A stretch of 10,603 nt of DNA from Bacteroidota bacterium (GTDB lineage Bacteria; Bacteroidota; Bacteroidia; B-17B0; Aurantibacillaceae): contig JAEZDS010000104.1 of NCBI GenBank assembly GCA_023433205.1, positions 1-10,603 on the forward strand, written 5' to 3'. The translations under genes were made by a program, and so were the position numbers. The notes under the pieces were generated by a model. The model was not told where the DNA came from. It saw only the letters and a program-made list of their open reading frames with translations, and ran no database searches. Below, in pieces: positions 6,392 through 10,603 of the stretch (its first letter is position 1; the number at the start of each line of letters is the position of its first letter).

Positions 6392-9300
6392 TCAGCGGAT
6401 CAAACTAACATGACCGTCCTGTTTGTAAGTTTTCCGGTCAAGGCCGCGATAACTCACTTTATATATATAGGAATCGGGCTTACACAAGGTTCCCCGGTAA
6501 GTGCCATCCCATCCTTCGGTCATGTTGTTGGTAGAATGCAACAGTTTACCCCAGCGATCGAAAATTTCCATCTGAAGATCATACACGTTCTCACCATAAA
6601 CCAGGAAAAGGTCATTTAAGCCATCGCCATTGGGAGTGAAAGAGTTTGGTACATACAAGCTAAAATCCATATTGATCTCGAGACAGATCTCATCGGTTGC
6701 AGCACAACCAAAATCGTTGATGCTTTGCGCCCTGTAGCAGGTATTGCGGCTGGGATACACCTGCGTGTATGCGCAATTCGGGCAAACAATTCCTTCTCCG
6801 GTAACCCAGGTAATACTTCCTGTACCAACAGCGTTCAGGAATATTGCATCGTTTACATGATAAGCAGTATCGTTTCCTGCAAAAAGAAGAGGACGTGGAT
6901 TTACGTACACAGTAATAGTAGTGCTGTTTCCGCAGTAGGTATTTTCAGCTACTTCAACGGTGTAGGTGGTAGTTACTGAAGGACCGGCAACCACGCGGCC
7001 CAGCCCGGTATTATTTAAGCCATCCTCAGGTGACCATTTAAAAGTATTTCCCCCTGTGGCCTCCAGCGTGGTTTTCTGTCCCTGGCAAATGATGTTGTTA
7101 CCGGCCACAAGCGGTTGTGTTTTTGGCACTACCATCACCGAAAAACTCACCACCTGTGAACAAACCACATCATTTTCAAAGGTGGTGCCGGTGATAGAAA
7201 AGTTGGTGGTTGACGAGGGTTTTACAATCACATGGCTGTTTGAAATAGCGCCTAGAATCTGCTGGGGCGGAGTCCATTGATAGTTTTGCGCTCCCGAAGC
7301 CATTAATTCCAGGGTTTCGCCTGCGCAGATCGCATTTTGACCGCCGGGAGAATTTATCTTCAGGTTGGGCCGCGGAATCGTGCGCACAAGAACAGTTGTT
7401 GAACCGGTGCAGATGCCGTTAAAACCCCATACTGTATAAGTGGTATTTACGTGCGGAGAAGCGGTAACTATCTTTCCCTGATCAAAACTCAGGGTCTCTT
7501 TTGGTGTCCACTTAAAACTCATCGCATCAAATGCCTCCAGCTGAGTTGAAGCCCCACTGCAGATCACCGATTCGGCAGCAGTGGCATTTATCACAGGAAC
7601 CACTATTGATGACACAGTGCTCACTGCAGAATTAGTACATGAATTAAGTGTGGCCAGAACAGTATATTCCTGCGTTGTTAGCGGTGTTGCCACCACTGTG
7701 GCGCCGCCGGCTGAAGAAAGATTGTGTGAAGGCGTCCATGAATACGTCTCCGCATCACCTTCGGCCACAAGTGTAACCGGATTACCTGCGCACACGGTAA
7801 CACTCATAGGAACAATACTAACCGAGGGAACCGGCTTTACCACAAGTACGGCGTTTCTGGTGTCGCTGTTACAACCAAGGCTGCTGCCAACAACCGCATA
7901 AAAGGTTGTTATTTTAGGTTTACCAATAATGCTGTTCGGAGAATACCAGATCATGCCCGGGGCCGGCTGCCAGGTGAAGCTGGAGGCCCCGCCTGCCTGG
8001 AATAGCTGCGCCTCTTCCGGACAAATACTTGACGAGGGAGGCGAAACTGTGAGGGTGGGATTGGGAACAATGCTGAATGTTTGTGTTTTTGAAACCGTAC
8101 ACACCCCGGTGTGGCCTATCAGAGTGGTAGTGGCTACGCTGATGCCCTGTACAGGAGGTCCTGCCGGCACCAGCTGCATTACCGGACCAAATGGATTATT
8201 TACAGCAAAATTACTGCTCTGCAGAAGAGTATAATTGCTGGCCCCCGAAGGAACCAGGCTGATACTGTTGACCGAGCCATTAAAGTTGTTGTAACACATC
8301 GCAGAACTTGAGAGAGAAATTGAAAGGGTTGGAGGATTCTGCACATATACCGTTGCCTGAGCTGTGCTGGTGCAGCTGTTGAGCGTGCCCAATACCTTCA
8401 TTACCTGGGTGGAGGGCGGACTAACATTGATATTTGCACCGGTTGTAGGATTGGCAATTGCAGGCGGACTCCACACATAAGAACCCGCAGTTCCGGCAAC
8501 AGACAATGAAACCGAAGCCCCAAGGCAGATAGTGCTTGTAAGCGGCGTGATGGTTTGTGTGGGCAAAGGCTTTACGAACAGTGTTACCGATTGCACAGTA
8601 CTCATACACTGTCCATTACTTGCCAGTACACTATAAACAGCTGTAGCTGCCGGCGAAGCAGATACCGTAGGGCCAAAATAGGTTGAGAGACCTACTCCCC
8701 CCCACGTATAGGTATTGGCCCCGGAAGCAGTAAACGTGTGTACTTCCTGCGGACAAATACTTGCCGAAACAAGGGTAACTGAGGGGTTTGGTAAAATTGA
8801 AAAGGTGGTTTGCGCTGTGTCGCTGCAGAAACTGTTATAACCAACAAAGGTTCCTGTGGTACTGGTTACACCGTTAAACACCGGTGAGGCAACAACCACT
8901 GAGCCGCTGGTAGTGTTGGGTGTATAATACGTATCAGGATAAAAAGTATAGTTGGTTGCGCCGCTCGCCGTTAAAGTGACTGTGGCCGGCGAACCATTAA
9001 TTGGCAGCGCACACAGTGTATTGCTGCTGAGAGAAATACTAACACTCGGACTTTCCACAAGATTTACCACATCACTTGCAGAGCAGCCGTTAACAATGTT
9101 GGTTATCTGCACCGTGTATGAACCTCCGCCACTTACCAGCAGGGTGTCGTTTGTGGAATTTGGAATGTTGCCGGGCCCGCTCCAGTTGATCATCTCAAAA
9201 GGCGAACTTTGTGTTACACTTAATGTACTTTGTTTACCTGCCGGCACACATATATTGCCTGAAGGCGTGATTGCCGCCGATACCACTGCAGTATTTGAAC

Positions 9301-10300
9301 TCACACTGGTTGTTAATGTTACCTGTGCCTGCGGACAGCCCATATAATTAACAATGCAGGTATAAACTCCACCAGCATTTATAGAAATAACAGATCCGTT
9401 ACCGGCACTGGTAATGCCCGGCCCGCTCCAGCTGAATGAAACCGGCTGCGCGGTAGTGGTTACCACCAGGTTCGACGTTGGATTATAACAACTCAGCTGT
9501 GTGCTCGATATCTGTGCCTGTAATTGTGCAGGAGGTGTGGTGCAGGTAGGGCAGGAAGCAAAATCACCGGGACTTGCACTAAAGCCGTTAACCTGCGTAA
9601 ATGTAACGGCAGTGGAAGATATAGTGCCAATAAAAAAGCCATTTGTAAGATTGTTTTTCAGGTACACCGTATTGCCGATAATACCAAAACCACCGCCGGC
9701 GGTAGCATTTGGCATGTTGTTCAGCGCCCAGGTAGCAGTGGCGACTCCAGAAGGATTATACTTTGTAAGACTTTGTCCTCCGTTGGTGGTAGTGGTTTTT
9801 AAAGCGTAAAAATTACAGTCACAGTCAGTGGTAAGATCAAAAGGTCCGCCTGAACTAAAATTCTGAATAGTAGTAAGCAGGGTGCCGGTGGCAGTACCGT
9901 CATAAACATATACCTGCCCGGTTGAACCTACCAGGTTGTAAATAAAACTGCCGCATCCTGCAAGATTTACTGCCGAGGTGTTACCTGTGCCGTGGCCTGT
10001 ATCCACCCAGGTAGTCCCATTCCAGTAATGATAATTACCGTTTGAAACCGCATAAAATGTAGGACATAAAGTGCCGCCGTTAATATTTGGCATTAAGGTA
10101 AGTCCTCCGTAAAGAGACGGTATGTTAGTATTTGAAGGGTTGTTTGCAGAAAGTGGCTGACTGGGGTCATAAAATTTTATAAAAGTATTCTGGCCGGGCG
10201 TATCCATATAAATATACGGACTTGGACACACAGGATTTTGCGCCAGCGAAATATTATATAAAAAGCAAAACAGTAAAACTGTTCGCGGGAATAAATTCAT
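6392..10300 (-). CDS. Giant secreted Ig/PKD-like repeat protein with T9SS type B (gliding motility-associated, CHU_C) C-terminal sorting domain
   Basis: A 1302-residue exported protein, probably displayed on the surface or released through T9SS; likely adhesive or structural, with no enzyme motif seen. Signal peptide 1-20 ends LYNISLA before Q21. Residues 21-255 form a globular, Gly/Asn/Thr-rich domain (YHYWNGTTWVDTG, QVYVYDGTATGTL, FDLTTDCDCNFYAL), perhaps propeller-like, ending in CPTC (250-253). Residues 258-1133 hold eleven modules of about 75-90 residues, each with an early and a late Cys. The early ones, often in an xICxG-type context, are C271, C351, C430, C516, C592, C669, C760, C837, C914, C992 and C1072. 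A twelfth, degenerate module (1136-1210) contains CPNC (1173-1176). The sorting domain is 1212-1302: VPNSFTPNGDGLNDLF, IFDRWGKLLHS, GWDGTYRG, final GHVSLIR. Modules 3-5 (417-655) and 6-8 (656-899) are a duplicated block. There is no arginine between R6 and R815. It appears to be a single-gene unit. Confidence 0.93.
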   Translation of the reverse strand: MNLFPRTVLLFCFLYNISLAQNPVCPSPYIYMDTPGQNTFIKFYDPSQPLSANNPSNTNIPSLYGGLTLMPNINGGTLCPTFYAVSNGNYHYWNGTTWVDTGHGTGNTSAVNLAGCGSFIYNLVGSTGQVYVYDGTATGTLLTTIQNFSSGGPFDLTTDCDCNFYALKTTTTNGGQSLTKYNPSGVATATWALNNMPNATAGGGFGIIGNTVYLKNNLTNGFFIGTISSTAVTFTQVNGFSASPGDFASCPTCTTPPAQLQAQISSTQLSCYNPTSNLVVTTTAQPVSFSWSGPGITSAGNGSVISINAGGVYTCIVNYMGCPQAQVTLTTSVSSNTAVVSAAITPSGNICVPAGKQSTLSVTQSSPFEMINWSGPGNIPNSTNDTLLVSGGGSYTVQITNIVNGCSASDVVNLVESPSVSISLSSNTLCALPINGSPATVTLTASGATNYTFYPDTYYTPNTTSGSVVVASPVFNGVTSTTGTFVGYNSFCSDTAQTTFSILPNPSVTLVSASICPQEVHTFTASGANTYTWGGVGLSTYFGPTVSASPAATAVYSVLASNGQCMSTVQSVTLFVKPLPTQTITPLTSTICLGASVSLSVAGTAGSYVWSPPAIANPTTGANINVSPPSTQVMKVLGTLNSCTSTAQATVYVQNPPTLSISLSSSAMCYNNFNGSVNSISLVPSGASNYTLLQSSNFAVNNPFGPVMQLVPAGPPVQGISVATTTLIGHTGVCTVSKTQTFSIVPNPTLTVSPPSSSICPEEAQLFQAGGASSFTWQPAPGMIWYSPNSIIGKPKITTFYAVVGSSLGCNSDTRNAVLVVKPVPSVSIVPMSVTVCAGNPVTLVAEGDAETYSWTPSHNLSSAGGATVVATPLTTQEYTVLATLNSCTNSAVSTVSSIVVPVINATAAESVICSGASTQLEAFDAMSFKWTPKETLSFDQGKIVTASPHVNTTYTVWGFNGICTGSTTVLVRTIPRPNLKINSPGGQNAICAGETLELMASGAQNYQWTPPQQILGAISNSHVIVKPSSTTNFSITGTTFENDVVCSQVVSFSVMVVPKTQPLVAGNNIICQGQKTTLEATGGNTFKWSPEDGLNNTGLGRVVAGPSVTTTYTVEVAENTYCGNSTTITVYVNPRPLLFAGNDTAYHVNDAIFLNAVGTGSITWVTGEGIVCPNCAYTQVYPSRNTCYRAQSINDFGCAATDEICLEINMDFSLYVPNSFTPNGDGLNDLFLVYGENVYDLQMEIFDRWGKLLHSTNNMTEGWDGTYRGTLCKPDSYIYKVSYRGLDRKTYKQDGHVSLIR
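7604..8335 (-). repeat. Second copy of the three-module Ig-like super-repeat (protein residues 656-899)
   Basis: Encodes modules 6, 7 and 8 of the giant protein, in the same order as the first copy. They are the long module with TLSISLSSSAMC, the module starting FSIVPNPTLTV with ICPEE, then the one starting VKPVP with VCAGN and ending ATLNSCTNSA. It directly abuts the first copy. Confidence 0.8.
8336..9052 (-). repeat. First copy of a three-module Ig-like super-repeat (protein residues 417-655)
   Basis: Encodes modules 3, 4 and 5 of the giant protein. The order is a long module with SVSISLSSNTLC, a module starting FSILPNPSVTL with ICPQE, then one starting VKPLP with ICLGA and ending GTLNSCTSTA. 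The same order and landmarks recur in the next block. Cys-to-Cys offsets between copies are 239, 244, 245 and 245 residues. The DNA copies have diverged, so this is an old duplication visible mainly in protein. Confidence 0.8.
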
Positions 10301-10465
10301 TCAGGCAATTTGATTTGTATAAATTTAACCAAGAACCATGCAAAACCCTAATAATTTATGAATGAATTAGTAAAACTAGGCTCATAATGAGTGAACGGCC
10401 CCTGTTTAAAAATTTTTAGTGCGGCATTGGTATTTCAATCCAAAAAAAATCGCCAATTTTAGGGG
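10301..10465. promoter_or_regulatory. AT-rich divergent spacer with promoters for the giant protein gene and the helicase gene
   Basis: These 165 bp separate two divergent starts and must carry both promoters unless transcription reads in from outside. Seen: TAAATTTA (10319-10326), one base off the Bacteroidota -7 element TAnnTTTG on either strand because it is self-complementary; a perfect 12-bp palindrome TAAAAATTTTTA (10407-10418); and CTCAT-A-ATGAG (10381-10391). No exact TAnnTTTG with a matching -33 box was found. The A-tract/T-tract palindrome could be a bent-DNA or protein-binding site. Confidence 0.45.
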
Positions 10466-10603
10466 ATGCACCATTTTCTTGATGAACTTAATCCTTTGCA
10501 GCGTGCAGCTGCCGAGGCAACCGAAGGACCAGTGATGATCATTGCCGGCGCAGGCTCAGGCAAAACCAGGGTGCTTACGTACAGGATCGCCAATCTTATG
10601 GAG
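10466..10603 (+). CDS. UvrD/PcrA/Rep-type superfamily 1 DNA helicase, 3'-truncated by the window
   Basis: ATP-driven 3'-to-5' DNA helicase for repair and replication restart, acting in the cytoplasm on the nucleoid. Only the first 46 residues are present. They contain the Q-motif region LDELNPLQRAAAEATEG (5-21, with Gln at 12) and Walker A AGAGSGKT (27-34), followed by RVLTYRIANL, the standard start of PcrA/UvrD/Rep. The start is well defined: an in-frame TAG at 10460-10462 leaves only one codon before the ATG at 10466, and there is no other nearby in-frame Met. The AGGGG at 10461-10465 touches the ATG and is too close to act as a normal ribosome site, as is usual in Bacteroidota. PcrA/UvrD cannot be told from Rep on this fragment. 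Confidence 0.93.
   Translation, partial: MHHFLDELNPLQRAAAEATEGPVMIIAGAGSGKTRVLTYRIANLME

Noticed and set aside
6392..9809. Many open frames of 60-130 codons on the + strand across the giant gene
   Set aside because: They are antisense shadows of a continuous 1302-codon frame that has signal peptide, repeats and sorting domain; their translations show no coherent protein features.
10461..10465. AGGGG as the ribosome binding site of the helicase gene
   Set aside because: It abuts the ATG with no spacing, too close for a normal Shine-Dalgarno interaction, and Bacteroidota rarely depend on one.

Overview
The window looks like chromosomal DNA from a Bacteroidota bacterium (Flavobacteriia/Sphingobacteriia/Chitinophagia grade) of moderate GC content. 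The main evidence is a giant secreted protein ending in the CHU_C/gliding-motility-associated C-terminal sorting domain of the type IX secretion system (T9SS). Supporting evidence is a DUF6702-type small secreted protein, a HupE/UreJ_2 membrane protein beside an M1 metallopeptidase, the near absence of Shine-Dalgarno sequences, and a TAnnTTTG-like promoter element.

Layout, left to right. (1) The 3' two thirds of pyrD (class 2 dihydroorotate dehydrogenase) overlaps by ATGA with a hydroxymethylglutaryl-CoA lyase gene, on the + strand. (2) A strong hairpin, T-rich on both strands, is shared with the convergent M23/LysM peptidase gene. (3) Also on the - strand is a DUF6702-like secreted protein, whose start lies only 15 bp from the divergent start of a HupE/UreJ_2 membrane protein. 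(4) On the + strand, HupE overlaps an M1 aminopeptidase-family enzyme that has a signal peptide. (5) A 235-bp convergent spacer is filled with decayed GC-rich palindromes and 23-24 bp periodic direct repeats. (6) On the - strand, a 1302-residue secreted protein carries a signal peptide, an N-terminal globular domain, about twelve Ig/PKD-like modules and the T9SS type B sorting domain. (7) A 165-bp AT-rich divergent spacer precedes the start of a UvrD/PcrA/Rep-type DNA helicase, which is cut by the window edge.

How the genes fit together. pyrD and the lyase are probably one transcription unit, but they serve pyrimidine synthesis and leucine/HMG-CoA catabolism. The middle block (M23, DUF6702, HupE, M1) concerns the cell envelope. 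The DUF6702/HupE/M1 trio is the best candidate for an undercharacterised functional unit, possibly metal supply to an exported zinc peptidase; this is inference. The giant protein is probably a surface or released adhesin-like fibre. It contains a duplicated three-module block and an 808-residue run with no arginine. I saw no tRNA, rRNA, CRISPR array, transposase or phage gene.
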